Under the pieces are notes generated by a model. The model saw nothing but the letters and a program-made list of their open reading frames with translations, was not told the origin of the DNA and ran no database searches. This document shows, in pieces, positions 51,761 to 60,547 of a DNA stretch of 64,000 bases (the first letter of the stretch is position 1; each line of letters opens with the position of its first letter). Position numbers and translations under genes: made by a program. Origin of the DNA: Streptomyces sp. NBC_01428 (GTDB lineage: Bacteria > Actinomycetota > Actinomycetes > Streptomycetales > Streptomycetaceae). The stretch lies in the NCBI RefSeq assembly GCF_036231965.1, contig NZ_CP109499.1:3348001-3412000 (forward strand). Reading direction: 5' to 3'.

Positions 51761-53341
51761 CTACTCCCCCGCGATGACCTCCGCCGCCGCCTGGCCGCAG
51801 ACGCGCGCGGCGCCGTGGGTGGCGATGTGGAGGGCGCCGCGGGGCACCGACTGGGGAACGCCCATCTCGACGACAACGCTGTCCGGGCGGGCCGCGAGGA
51901 GCGTGTCGAGGGCCGCCGCCATCCAAGGGTGCCGGTGTTCGTCGCGCACCACGGCGACGACCGGGCGGCTGCCGGCCGCGGCGAGGGCCGAGGAGCCGGC
52001 GTCCTCGCCGGTGAAGCTGCCGGTCTCCGTGCCGGGGAGCAGCCGGGCCAGTTCGGCGGCCACGCCCCAGGGCGTCTCGTCACCGACCGCGATGTTCGCG
52101 ACCGGGGTGAGCGCGGCGACGTAGGGCGCCTCGGTCAGCGGTGAGAAGGCCCCGGAGCGGGTCACGGTGAGCGCGCGCCGGGCGGCGACCAGGCCGACGT
52201 CCGCGGTGCTGTCGGAACCGGCCGGGCCACCCGCGGAGCTCGCACCGACGGTGACGGTCCGGGCGCCCGAGCCGTTCGACGCGTTCGAACCGTTTGAGCC
52301 ATTCGTGTGGGAGCGGGAGGCCGCGGCGGCCGCGGCCGTCCACTCGGCGAGCGCGCGGACCCGGTTCGCCGCGTCCGCCAGGCGTTCCTCGGCGAGGTCG
52401 CCGGCGCGGACGGCGGCGACGAGGGCGTCCCGCAGGCGGCGCACAGTGTCGTCGTCGGCGAGTCCGCCACCCACGCAGATGGCGTCGGCGCCGGCCGCGA
52501 TGGCCAGCACGCTGCCGCGCTCGATGCCGTACGTGGCGGCGATGGCCTGCATCTCCATGCCGTCGGTGACGATGAGTCCCTGGTAGCCGAGCTCCTCGCG
52601 CAGCAGGCCGGTGAGGATGCGGCGGGAGAGGGTGGCCGGACGGTCCGGGTCCAGGGCCGGGACCAGGATGTGGGCGCTCATCACGGCACGGCTGCCCGCG
52701 GCGATCGCGGCACGGAACGGGGCGAGTTCGCGCGTCTGGAGGACCGAGAGGTCCGCGTCGATGCGGGGCAGTGCGTGGTGGGAGTCGACCGCGGTGTCGC
52801 CGTGCCCCGGGAAGTGCTTGGTGCAGGCGGCGACGCCGGCGGCCTGGAGGCCGGTGACGTAGGCGGCCGTGTGCCGGGCCACCAGGTCGGTGTCGGCGCC
52901 GAAGGACCGTACGCCGATGACCGGGTTGGAGGGGTTGGAGTTCACGTCGGCGGAGGGCGCCCAGTTGAGGTTCACCCCACACGCGGCCAGCCTGCGGCCG
53001 AGTTCGAGGGCGACGGCCTCGGTGAGCGCCACGTCGTCGACGGCGCCCAGCGCGTGGTTGCCGGGGAACGACGAACCGGTGCGCACCTCCAGGCGGGTGA
53101 CGTCGCCGCCCTCTTCGTCGATGGCGACGAGGACGTCGTCACGCTCGGCCCGCAACTGAGCTGTCAGCGCGGCGAGTTGATCGGGTGATGCGATATTGCG
53201 GCCGAACAGGCCGACGGAGGCGAGACCTTCACCGAGGCGGCGCAGCAGCCAGTCCGGAGCCGTGGTTCCGGTGAAACCGGGCTGGAGCACGGTGAGGGCG
53301 TCGCGCGTCAGGGTGTCTGTACCGCTGGCGAATGTCGTCAT
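51761..53341 (-). CDS. dasD: beta-N-acetylglucosaminidase (GH3), DasD-like
   Basis: A 526-residue family-3 glycoside hydrolase. The acid/base loop is CTKHFPGHGDTAVDSHHALP and the nucleophile is the Asp of GLIVTDGMEMQAI, as in NagZ-type enzymes. It has no signal peptide, so it should hydrolyse imported chitobiose in the cytoplasm. A low-complexity Ser/Asn/Gly linker (HTNGSNGSNASNGSGAR) separates the catalytic part from a C-terminal alpha/beta domain (about 400-526). It ends the das operon, nine bases after dasC. Confidence 0.9.
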   Translation of the reverse strand: MTTFASGTDTLTRDALTVLQPGFTGTTAPDWLLRRLGEGLASVGLFGRNIASPDQLAALTAQLRAERDDVLVAIDEEGGDVTRLEVRTGSSFPGNHALGAVDDVALTEAVALELGRRLAACGVNLNWAPSADVNSNPSNPVIGVRSFGADTDLVARHTAAYVTGLQAAGVAACTKHFPGHGDTAVDSHHALPRIDADLSVLQTRELAPFRAAIAAGSRAVMSAHILVPALDPDRPATLSRRILTGLLREELGYQGLIVTDGMEMQAIAATYGIERGSVLAIAAGADAICVGGGLADDDTVRRLRDALVAAVRAGDLAEERLADAANRVRALAEWTAAAAAASRSHTNGSNGSNASNGSGARTVTVGASSAGGPAGSDSTADVGLVAARRALTVTRSGAFSPLTEAPYVAALTPVANIAVGDETPWGVAAELARLLPGTETGSFTGEDAGSSALAAAGSRPVVAVVRDEHRHPWMAAALDTLLAARPDSVVVEMGVPQSVPRGALHIATHGAARVCGQAAAEVIAGE

Positions 53342-53350
53342 CGGGTGGCG

Positions 53351-54226
53351 TTATCCCTTCACGGCGCCCGCGGTCAGACCCGCGGCCATCTTGCGCTGGA
53401 CGAGGAGGAACAGGACGACGATCGGCACGGCCATCATGGTGGATCCGGCCATCATCGGGGCGTACTCGGTGCCGTGCTTGGTGGTGAAATTACCGAGCCA
53501 GACGGTGGCGGTCTGGTTCTTCTGGCTCATCAGCATCAGGGCGTAGAGGTATTCGTTCCAGGCCTGGATGAACGCGTAGACGGACGTGGCCACCATGCCC
53601 GGGGCCAGCAGCGGGAAGACGACGCGCATGAAGGCGCCGGTGCGGCTGCACCCGTCGACCATCGCGGCCTCCTCCAGCTCCTTCGGGATGTTGACGATGA
53701 AGCCGCGCAGCGTCCACACCGTGAAGGGGAGGATGAAGGTCAGGTAGGTGATGATCAGGCCGGAGAGCTTGTCGTACTGGTCGAGGTCGTTCAGCAGCAG
53801 GAAGACCGGGATGATCATGGCGACCAGCGGGACCATCTGGACCGCGAGGATGCCGACGATCACGACCTTGCGGCCGCGGAAGGCGAAGCGGGAGATGGCC
53901 AGCGCGGCCAGCATGCCCACGATGATGCCGACCACGACCACCGAGACGGACACGACGAGGCTGCGGCCGACCGGGCCCCAGAAGTCGGCGATGTCCAGCG
54001 CGCGGCGGAAGTTGTCGAGCGTGAGGCCGGTGGGGAACAGGCTGGGGTCGGGGTCGATGGCGTCCTTGGCCGGCTTGAAGGCCGTGTTGAACATCCAGTA
54101 GACCGGGAAGCCCGCGGTGAGGAAGACGAGCAGGCCGAGCAGGTTCCAGCCGAGCTTGGACTTGCGGGGACCCGAGGACTTCCGCCCCGCGGCGGACGCA
54201 CGCCCGGGCGTGGCGACGGCGCTCAT
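53351..54226 (-). CDS. dasC: N,N'-diacetylchitobiose ABC transporter permease DasC
   Basis: A 291-residue MalG-type permease with six transmembrane helices, starting at LLGLLVFLTAGFPVYWMF. The EAA loop is IPKELEEAAMVDGCSRTGAFMRVVFPLLAPG. The ATG at 54226 overlaps the dasB stop (ATGA). With DasB it forms the channel for the chitobiose importer. No ATPase is in the operon; the shared ATPase MsiK encoded elsewhere is known to serve it in S. coelicolor. Confidence 0.93.
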   Translation of the reverse strand: MSAVATPGRASAAGRKSSGPRKSKLGWNLLGLLVFLTAGFPVYWMFNTAFKPAKDAIDPDPSLFPTGLTLDNFRRALDIADFWGPVGRSLVVSVSVVVVGIIVGMLAALAISRFAFRGRKVVIVGILAVQMVPLVAMIIPVFLLLNDLDQYDKLSGLIITYLTFILPFTVWTLRGFIVNIPKELEEAAMVDGCSRTGAFMRVVFPLLAPGMVATSVYAFIQAWNEYLYALMLMSQKNQTATVWLGNFTTKHGTEYAPMMAGSTMMAVPIVVLFLLVQRKMAAGLTAGAVKG

Positions 54227-55212
54227 TCGACCTCTCCGATCTTCAGCATCTGACGCATGTACACGGCGACCACGCCCAGCAGGAGCAGCACGGTCAGCAG
54301 GGCGATCGCCGATCCCTGCGCGTAGTCGTTGACGACGAAGGCGCGGTCGTACGAGTACGTGGTGAGGAGTTGGAACTCGGCCTCGGGGTGGCCGCCGCGC
54401 ATCACGAAGACCTGCGGGAAGACGCCCATGTCCCAGATGACGGAGAGGGTCGTGAGCATCACGATGATCGGCTTGAGGATCGGCAGCGTGACGTAGCGGA
54501 AGACGCCCCAGGAGCCGGCTCCGTCGAGCCGCGCGGCCTCTTCCAGCTCCGCGGGCACCTGGGTGAGTCCGGCGCTGAGCGTGATGACGACGAACGGCAC
54601 CGCGCCCCAGACGACCAGCAGCATGATCACGGCCAGGCCCTGCGGACCGCTGGCGAACCAGTTGTGGCCGATCATGTCGACGCCGGGGAGCTTGCTGAGC
54701 AGCGCGTTGAAGATGCCGTAGTCGGAGTCGAAGAGCCACTTGAAGACCGTGGTGGCGACGATGATGGGCATGCCCCAGCTGGCCACCAGCACGATGTTGA
54801 TGAGCGTCTTCACCCAGCCGGAGACCCGCTGGAGGAGCAGCGCGATCAGCATGCCGGCGACCATCGTGAAGATGACGGAGCCGCCCGCGAAGATGATCGT
54901 CCGGACGACGACCGCCCAGAACTCGCTGTCGCCGAGCACGTTGCTGAAGTTGTCGAAGCCGACGGACTCGGCCGGCTGGAAGCCCCAGAGCTGGGACTGC
55001 CCGAACTTCTGGAACGAGAGTGTGACCAGGCGGACCAGCGGGTAGCCGAGGACCAGCGCGAGGATCAGCAGGCAGGGGGCGAGCAGGGCCCAGGGTGTCG
55101 CCGGTCCGCCCGAGGTGCGCCGCTTGCGCGGTGCCAGCGGGACGGCCGGTGGCGGTGGCGCCTGCCGCGGTGGCGGCACCTTGGCAGGGGTGGTCGTGTC
55201 TGCGGCACTCAT
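54223..55212 (-). CDS. dasB: N,N'-diacetylchitobiose ABC transporter permease DasB
   Basis: A 329-residue MalF-type permease. A Pro-rich cytoplasmic N-terminus (PPPRQAPPPPAVP) precedes TM1 (LLAPCLLILALVLGYPLVRLV). The EAA loop is VPAELEEAARLDGAGSWGVFRYVTLPILKP. It pairs with DasC. It is separated from dasA by a 145-base spacer with two hairpins, which could lower its expression relative to the binding protein. Confidence 0.93.
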   Translation of the reverse strand: MSAADTTTPAKVPPPRQAPPPPAVPLAPRKRRTSGGPATPWALLAPCLLILALVLGYPLVRLVTLSFQKFGQSQLWGFQPAESVGFDNFSNVLGDSEFWAVVVRTIIFAGGSVIFTMVAGMLIALLLQRVSGWVKTLINIVLVASWGMPIIVATTVFKWLFDSDYGIFNALLSKLPGVDMIGHNWFASGPQGLAVIMLLVVWGAVPFVVITLSAGLTQVPAELEEAARLDGAGSWGVFRYVTLPILKPIIVMLTTLSVIWDMGVFPQVFVMRGGHPEAEFQLLTTYSYDRAFVVNDYAQGSAIALLTVLLLLGVVAVYMRQMLKIGEVE

Positions 55213-55257
55213 CGCGCGCTCCTCAGCGGTCCCTCAGGTCGTACGAAGGCGAAGGCC

Positions 55258-55303
55258 CGTACGGCCGGGCCCATGGGGCGTGCCCCCGGGCCGGGCCGTA
55301 CGG
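55258..55303 (-). promoter_or_regulatory. dasA-dasB intergenic hairpin 2
   Basis: CCGTACGGCC (55258-55267) pairs with GGCCGTACGG (55294-55303). It lies second in the direction of transcription between dasA and dasB and may protect or attenuate the mRNA. Confidence 0.5.
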
Positions 55304-55306
55304 CAG

Positions 55307-55350
55307 GCAGGGCCCCGCCCCTCCGTGACGGAGGACCGACGGGGCCCTGC
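55307..55350 (-). terminator. dasA-dasB intergenic hairpin 1 (attenuator-like)
   Basis: An 11-bp outer stem (55307-55317 with 55340-55350) carries a nested CCTCCG-TGA-CGGAGG hairpin (55320-55334). It lies directly after the dasA stop and is likely to end part of the transcripts, which would give more DasA than DasB and DasC. Confidence 0.6.
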
Positions 55351-55357
55351 TCTCAGG

Positions 55358-56644
55358 TCACTTGGTGTTGATGACCTTGTCGATCTTGGCGTCCGCTTCC
55401 TTCGCGGCGTCCTCGACCGACTTCTTGCCGGTGCCGATGCTCTGCAGCATGGTCTGCAGGACCTGGGCCTTCTCGACCTGGCCCCAGCCCGGCGCCATCG
55501 GGACGAACCAGTTGGACTCGGCCGCCGTCGCCGGGACGACCGTCTTCGGGTCGTTCTTCAGGGTGGCGAGGTCGGTCTTGTTGTTCGGCAGGTTGCCCTT
55601 GGCCATCAGGCCCTTCTGGCCCTTGGCGCCGGTGAACGCGTTGATCCACTCGGCGGCGACGGCCTGCGCCTTCGACTTCACCGGGACGGCGAGGTCGGAG
55701 CCGCCCAGGAAGACCGGGAGGTTCTTGCCGGACGGGCCGGGCATCACGAAGTTCTCGAGGTTGCCCTTGAGCTTGCCGGTCTTGTCGCTCTTCGGGTCCT
55801 CGGCGGTCGCGCCCTCCCAGGCGGCACCGAAGATCATGCCGGACTTGCCCTGGCCGTAGACGATGTAACGGTCGGACTCGTCCTTGGTCTTGTCGCCGTG
55901 CATGTACTTGTCGACGACGTTCTTGAACTCGGTGAGGCCCTTGACCGACTCGGGCGAGGAGAGGTTGGCCTTCCACTGGCCGCCCTCCTCCTTCGCGATG
56001 GAGCCGCCTGCGTCGTAGACGAAGGACATGGCCGCGTACCAGTCACGGGTGGGCTGGTACCAGGCGCTGAACTTGCTGCCCTCCTTCTTCTGGATCTTGT
56101 CCAGGGCGGAGGTCAGTTCCGCGTACGTCTTCGGCGGGGTCTTCACGCCGACCGAAGCCGCGATGTCCTTGCGCCAGTTGCCGACGCGGCCACCCGCGTA
56201 GTACGGCACGCCGTAGGTCTTGCCGTCGTACGTGACGGAGGCCTTGAGGCCGTCCAGCCAGGCGTCCGAGTTCTCGAGCTTCGACGTGTCCAGGGGAGCG
56301 AAGGCGCCCTTGACCATGTAGCCGAGCATCTCGGTGTTGCCCATCTCGACCACGTCGGGCACCTTGTCGGTGGCGAGGACGGCGTCGAGCTTGGTGTTCT
56401 TGTCCGGCCAGCCGTAGTACTCGTGGTTGATCTTGATGCCGGGGTGCTTCGCCTTGATGGCCGCGTCGGCCGCCTTGACCAGCTCGGGCCAGTTGTTCTG
56501 CGCGTCGACCGTGAGCCAGACCGTCAGGGCCTTCGTGTCCCCGGCCTTGTCCGACCCCCCGGACTTGTCGTCACTGTCCCCGCACGCCGCGATGGAGAAC
56601 ATCATGCCCGCGATACCGATCGCGGCTATCAGCTTGCGCTTCAC
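55358..56644 (-). CDS. dasA: N,N'-diacetylchitobiose-binding lipoprotein DasA
   Basis: A 428-residue extracellular sugar-binding protein. The signal peptide ends in a lipobox (SIAAC, Cys21), so it is membrane-anchored. The mature part has the family-1 fold (LTVWLTVDAQNNWPELVKAADAAIKAKHPGIKIN, VPDVVEMGNTEMLGYM, VPYYAGGRVGNWRKDI). It binds chitobiose for DasBC. GTG at 56644 has GAGGAGG five bases upstream. Two DasR-type sites lie 90-130 bases upstream. Homologues also influence development in Streptomyces. Confidence 0.96.
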   Translation of the reverse strand: MKRKLIAAIGIAGMMFSIAACGDSDDKSGGSDKAGDTKALTVWLTVDAQNNWPELVKAADAAIKAKHPGIKINHEYYGWPDKNTKLDAVLATDKVPDVVEMGNTEMLGYMVKGAFAPLDTSKLENSDAWLDGLKASVTYDGKTYGVPYYAGGRVGNWRKDIAASVGVKTPPKTYAELTSALDKIQKKEGSKFSAWYQPTRDWYAAMSFVYDAGGSIAKEEGGQWKANLSSPESVKGLTEFKNVVDKYMHGDKTKDESDRYIVYGQGKSGMIFGAAWEGATAEDPKSDKTGKLKGNLENFVMPGPSGKNLPVFLGGSDLAVPVKSKAQAVAAEWINAFTGAKGQKGLMAKGNLPNNKTDLATLKNDPKTVVPATAAESNWFVPMAPGWGQVEKAQVLQTMLQSIGTGKKSVEDAAKEADAKIDKVINTK

Positions 56645-56731
56645 GCCACCCTCCTCAGGGATGCCACAAACCCCCCTGCTCCCCCGCGGTGACATACGAC
56701 GTGTGACCGCCCGTGGGGCCGGGACTGGACC

Positions 56732-56747
56732 AATGGTGTAGACCAGT
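56732..56747 (-). promoter_or_regulatory. DasR operator (dre) of dasA
   Basis: AATGGTGTAGACCAGT matches 13 of 16 positions of the dre consensus and lies about 90 bases upstream of the dasA start. Confidence 0.75.
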
Positions 56748-56755
56748 ACGGGGAG

Positions 56756-56771
56756 CTTGGCCTAGACCTAG
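56756..56771 (-). promoter_or_regulatory. second, weaker DasR-type site upstream of dasA
   Basis: CTTGGCCTAGACCTAG keeps the GG-N-CTAGACC core (10 of 16). It is placed 24 bases from the first site, about two helical turns, so cooperative binding is possible. Confidence 0.45.
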
Positions 56772-56992
56772 AGGGGTGTCAAGGGTGTGTAAGCCCGTCC
56801 AGTCGGCCGTTATGGGACCTACATATGCAAGGACCTTTAAGTAGGTAAGCGGCATAAATGGCGGGGGCGTTCGGGAACCACCGGGAGACGGCGGCCGAAC
56901 CGCCGGCACACCCCGGGTGACCCGCCCGTACGTCCGCGGAGACCGCGTCACGGGGCCCGTCCGTACCGCCGCGCGCACGATCACGCCCGCGC

Positions 56993-57008
56993 GATGGACT
57001 AGACCAAC
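56993..57008 (+). promoter_or_regulatory. DasR-type operator in the dasR promoter region
   Basis: GATGGACTAGACCAAC keeps the TGG-N-CTAGACCA core (11 of 16) and lies 134 bases before the dasR start. It fits autoregulation. The 497-base dasA-dasR gap holds no gene; an AT-rich part lies at 56810-56860. Confidence 0.6.
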
Positions 57009-57093
57009 AGGAACACCGACGGTATATAGAGGGGATCACGGAGCGTGCGGGGGGACACTCGCACGAGAAGCCGTGCCACGATGTGAGCCGTGA

Positions 57094-57906
<813 letters not shown>

Positions 57907-58037
57907 GCGAGTTCGGGCGGCGCGCCGCCGCCCGCACGGGCCACCGGGGGCGGGACCGCGCCCGGCGGTCCCGCCGTCCCCCGAGGGCGCCGTCCGGCAC
58001 GCACACCAAGCCTCCACACCGGCGCTCCGAGCAGGGG

Positions 58038-58066
58038 TTCCCTAAAGCTGAACCGTCGCCTAGATT
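58038..58066 (+). promoter_or_regulatory. candidate promoter of DUF3311-symporter operon
   Basis: TTCCCT (58038-58043), a 17-base spacer and TAGATT (58061-58066) lie 45 bases upstream of the DUF3311 ATG. The remainder of the 204-base gap after dasR shows nothing else. Confidence 0.5.
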
Positions 58067-58110
58067 GCCTGCGCGTTACACAGGTGATCGCGAGGGGACG
58101 GAGCCGCCGT

Positions 58111-58371
58111 ATGTCAGACCTGCCCGAAGTGAAACCACCGGTGGTGACACCGGTCCGCGTGGTGATCGCGCTCTGCCTCGTCGCGCCCTTCGTCGCGATG
58201 CTGTGGGTCGGTTCCTACGCCAAGACCGACCCGACCTTCATCGGCATCCCGTTCTTCTACTGGTACCAGATGCTGTGGGTGCTCCTCTCTACGGTGCTGA
58301 CGGTGACCGCGCACCAGCTCTGGCGGCGTGACCAGCGGGCCCGCGCGGCCAAGGGAGGGACCGGAGCATGA
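58111..58371 (+). CDS. DUF3311 small membrane protein
   Basis: An 86-residue protein with two transmembrane helices (RVVIALCLVAPFVAMLWVGSYA and FYWYQMLWVLLSTVLTVTAHQLW). DUF3311 proteins are nearly always next to sodium:solute symporters and probably form an accessory subunit, like small partners of acetate and pantothenate symporters. The symporter gene overlaps its stop by four bases. Confidence 0.88.
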   Translation: MSDLPEVKPPVVTPVRVVIALCLVAPFVAMLWVGSYAKTDPTFIGIPFFYWYQMLWVLLSTVLTVTAHQLWRRDQRARAAKGGTGA

Positions 58372-59978
58372 ACGACGGTGTGAACGGCGTCGCTCTGGGC
58401 GTCTTCATCTTCTTCTTCCTGGCCGTCACGGTCATGGGCTTCCTGGCCGCGCGCTGGCGCAAGGCCGACAACGAACACAGCCTCGACGAATGGGGCCTGG
58501 GCGGGCGGTCGTTCGGCACCTGGGTCACCTGGTTCCTGCTCGGCGGCGACCTCTACACGGCGTACACCTTCGTCGCCGTCCCCGCGGCGATCTACGCGGC
58601 GGGCGCGGCCGGCTTCTTCGCCGTGCCCTACACGATCCTCGTGTACCCGTTGATCTTCACGTTCCTGCCCCGCCTGTGGTCGGTCTCCCACAAGCACGGC
58701 TATGTGACGACCTCGGACTTCGTGCGCGGCCGGTTCGGCTCCAAGAGCCTGTCGCTGGCCGTGGCCGTCACCGGCATCCTCGCGACCATGCCGTACATCG
58801 CGCTCCAACTGGTCGGCATCCAGGCCGTCCTCGACGTGATGGGCGTGGGCGGCGGCGAGAACACCAACTGGTTCGTCAAGGACCTGCCGCTCCTCATCGC
58901 CTTCGGCGTGCTGGCCGCGTACACCTACTCCTCGGGTCTGCGGGCCCCCGCGCTGATCGCGTTCGTGAAGGACACCCTGATCTACATCGTGATCGCGGTG
59001 GCCATCATCTACATCCCGATCAAGCTCGGCGGCTTCGACGAGATCTTCAAGGCGGCCGGCGACAAGTACACGGCGGCCGGCGCCGGCGGGGTCGTCCCGC
59101 CCGCGGCGGGCCAGTGGACCTACGCCACGCTCGCGCTGGGCTCGGCGCTGGCGCTGTTCATGTATCCGCACTCCATCACCGCGACGCTGTCCAGCCGCAG
59201 CCGCGAGGTGATCCGCCGCAACACGACCATCCTGCCCCTGTACTCGCTGATGCTGGGGCTGCTCGCCCTGCTCGGGTTCATGGCCATCGCGGCCGGCGTG
59301 AAGGTGCAGAACGGCCAGCTCGCCATCCCGCAGCTCTTCGAGACCATGTTCCCGGACTGGTTCGCGGGCGTGGCCTTCGCCGCCATCGGCATCGGGGCCC
59401 TCGTCCCGGCGGCCATCATGTCGATCGCGGCCGCGAACCTCTTCACCCGCAACATCTACAAGGACTTCATCAAGCCGGACGCGACGCCGAAGGAGGAGAC
59501 CCGGGTCTCCAAGATCGTCTCGCTGCTGGTGAAGGTGGGCGCGCTGGTCTTCGTCCTGACGATGGACAAGACCGTCGCGATCAACTTCCAGCTGCTGGGC
59601 GGCATCTGGATCCTGCAGACCTTCCCCGCGCTGGTCGGCGGCCTGTTCACGCGCTGGTTCCACCGCTGGGCGCTGCTGGGCGGCTGGGCGGTCGGCATGG
59701 TCTACGGGACGCTCGCCGCCTACGGGGTGGCCTCGCCGACCCAGAAGCACTTCGGCGGCAGCTCCAAGGAGATCCCCGGCATCGGGGAGATCGGCTACAT
59801 CGGCCTCACGGCGTTCGTCATGAACGTGGTCGTCTCCGTCGTCCTCACCTTCGTCCTGCGGGCGCTGAAGGCGCCGGACGGCATCGACGAGACCTCGCCC
59901 GAGGACTACACGGCCGACGCGGGCGACGCCGGGGTCGCGACCGAACTCCCGCCGGCCACGGCGGACGCGAGCCACTGA
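58368..59978 (+). CDS. sodium:solute symporter (SSS family, MctC-like)
   Basis: A 536-residue symporter with about 13 transmembrane helices. Typical SSS features are LGGRSFGTWVTWFLLGGDLYTAYTFV (TM1-2 region), TTSDFVRGRFGSKSLSLAVAV, YPHSITATLSSRSREVIRRN and AIGIGALVPAAIMSIAAANLFTRNIYKDF. The best guess is a monocarboxylate (pyruvate, acetate or propionate) transporter, which is inference. The ATG overlaps the DUF3311 stop. Two hairpins close the operon. Confidence 0.9.
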   Translation: MNDGVNGVALGVFIFFFLAVTVMGFLAARWRKADNEHSLDEWGLGGRSFGTWVTWFLLGGDLYTAYTFVAVPAAIYAAGAAGFFAVPYTILVYPLIFTFLPRLWSVSHKHGYVTTSDFVRGRFGSKSLSLAVAVTGILATMPYIALQLVGIQAVLDVMGVGGGENTNWFVKDLPLLIAFGVLAAYTYSSGLRAPALIAFVKDTLIYIVIAVAIIYIPIKLGGFDEIFKAAGDKYTAAGAGGVVPPAAGQWTYATLALGSALALFMYPHSITATLSSRSREVIRRNTTILPLYSLMLGLLALLGFMAIAAGVKVQNGQLAIPQLFETMFPDWFAGVAFAAIGIGALVPAAIMSIAAANLFTRNIYKDFIKPDATPKEETRVSKIVSLLVKVGALVFVLTMDKTVAINFQLLGGIWILQTFPALVGGLFTRWFHRWALLGGWAVGMVYGTLAAYGVASPTQKHFGGSSKEIPGIGEIGYIGLTAFVMNVVVSVVLTFVLRALKAPDGIDETSPEDYTADAGDAGVATELPPATADASH

Positions 59979-59983
59979 CCCGA

Positions 59984-60013
59984 CGCGCCCGCCCTGGAAA
60001 CAGGGCGGGCGCG
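59984..60013 (+). terminator. terminator 1 of the symporter operon
   Basis: A 13-bp perfect stem (59984-59996 with 60001-60013) with a GAAA tetraloop begins five bases after the symporter stop. Confidence 0.8.
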
Positions 60014-60025
60014 ACGCGCACGGAC

Positions 60026-60058
60026 ACGGGCCGCCGGAGAGGGCATCCGGCGGCCCGT
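60026..60058 (+). terminator. terminator 2 of the symporter operon
   Basis: A second 13-bp stem (60026-60038 with 60046-60058), extended by an outer ACGGACAC/GTGTCCGT pair (60020-60027, 60063-60070), follows the first hairpin. It insulates the nrd operon downstream. Confidence 0.65.
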
Positions 60059-60186
60059 CGCCGTGTCCGTCCGACGGCCCCGCCCGCGCGCCCGCACCGG
60101 GGAGCCGGGCGGCGTCACGGGGCCGTGCGGCGACGGCGTGGGCGGCGCGTCCGGAGCCCGGCGACCTCCGGCCGCTCACCTACGAG

Positions 60187-60213
60187 TTGACCCTCCGGCA
60201 CGCTCCGTAGCGC
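60187..60213 (+). promoter_or_regulatory. weak candidate promoter of nrd operon
   Basis: TTGACC (60187-60192) and TAGCGC (60208-60213) are 15 bases apart, upstream of the riboswitch. The spacing is short, so the true start may differ. Confidence 0.3.
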
Positions 60214-60283
60214 TCTCCGGCACCGACACGACACAACATGTGGGGGTGCTCCCTGAGCCCGGCACAAGATGTATGCTCGTGCT

Positions 60284-60402
60284 CGCTGTCGTCGCAGGGG
60301 AATCCGGTGCGAATCCGGAACTGTCCCGCAACGGTGTACTTGTGCGTGTTCGTGTATTGGACGTGCTCGCACACGTCTCAGTCCGAGGACCTGCCGACAG
60401 CG
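60284..60402 (+). ncRNA. cobalamin (B12) riboswitch
   Basis: A closing stem CGCTGTCG (60284-60291) and CGACAGCG (60395-60402) encloses the conserved cobalamin core: GGGGAATCCGGTGCGAATCC (60297-60316), then CTGTCCCGCAACGGT and near the 3' end AGTCCGAGGACCTGCC. It lies upstream of nrdA. In S. coelicolor B12 binding to this element is known to reduce transcription of the class Ia reductase operon. A short hairpin at 60412-60426 may belong to the expression platform. Confidence 0.9.
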
Positions 60403-60547
60403 CACCCCGGCCACCCGGCCCGGGTGCCGACGACGTCCGGGCCTCGCGGAATGGGCCGGTGGACGCGGTGCGCTGGCTGCCCAGAAGCGCTTCCGTGTGC
60501 CCCCGTGCTCCCCGACAGGCCCCGTGCCGAGCGAGGGAGAGCCCCAC

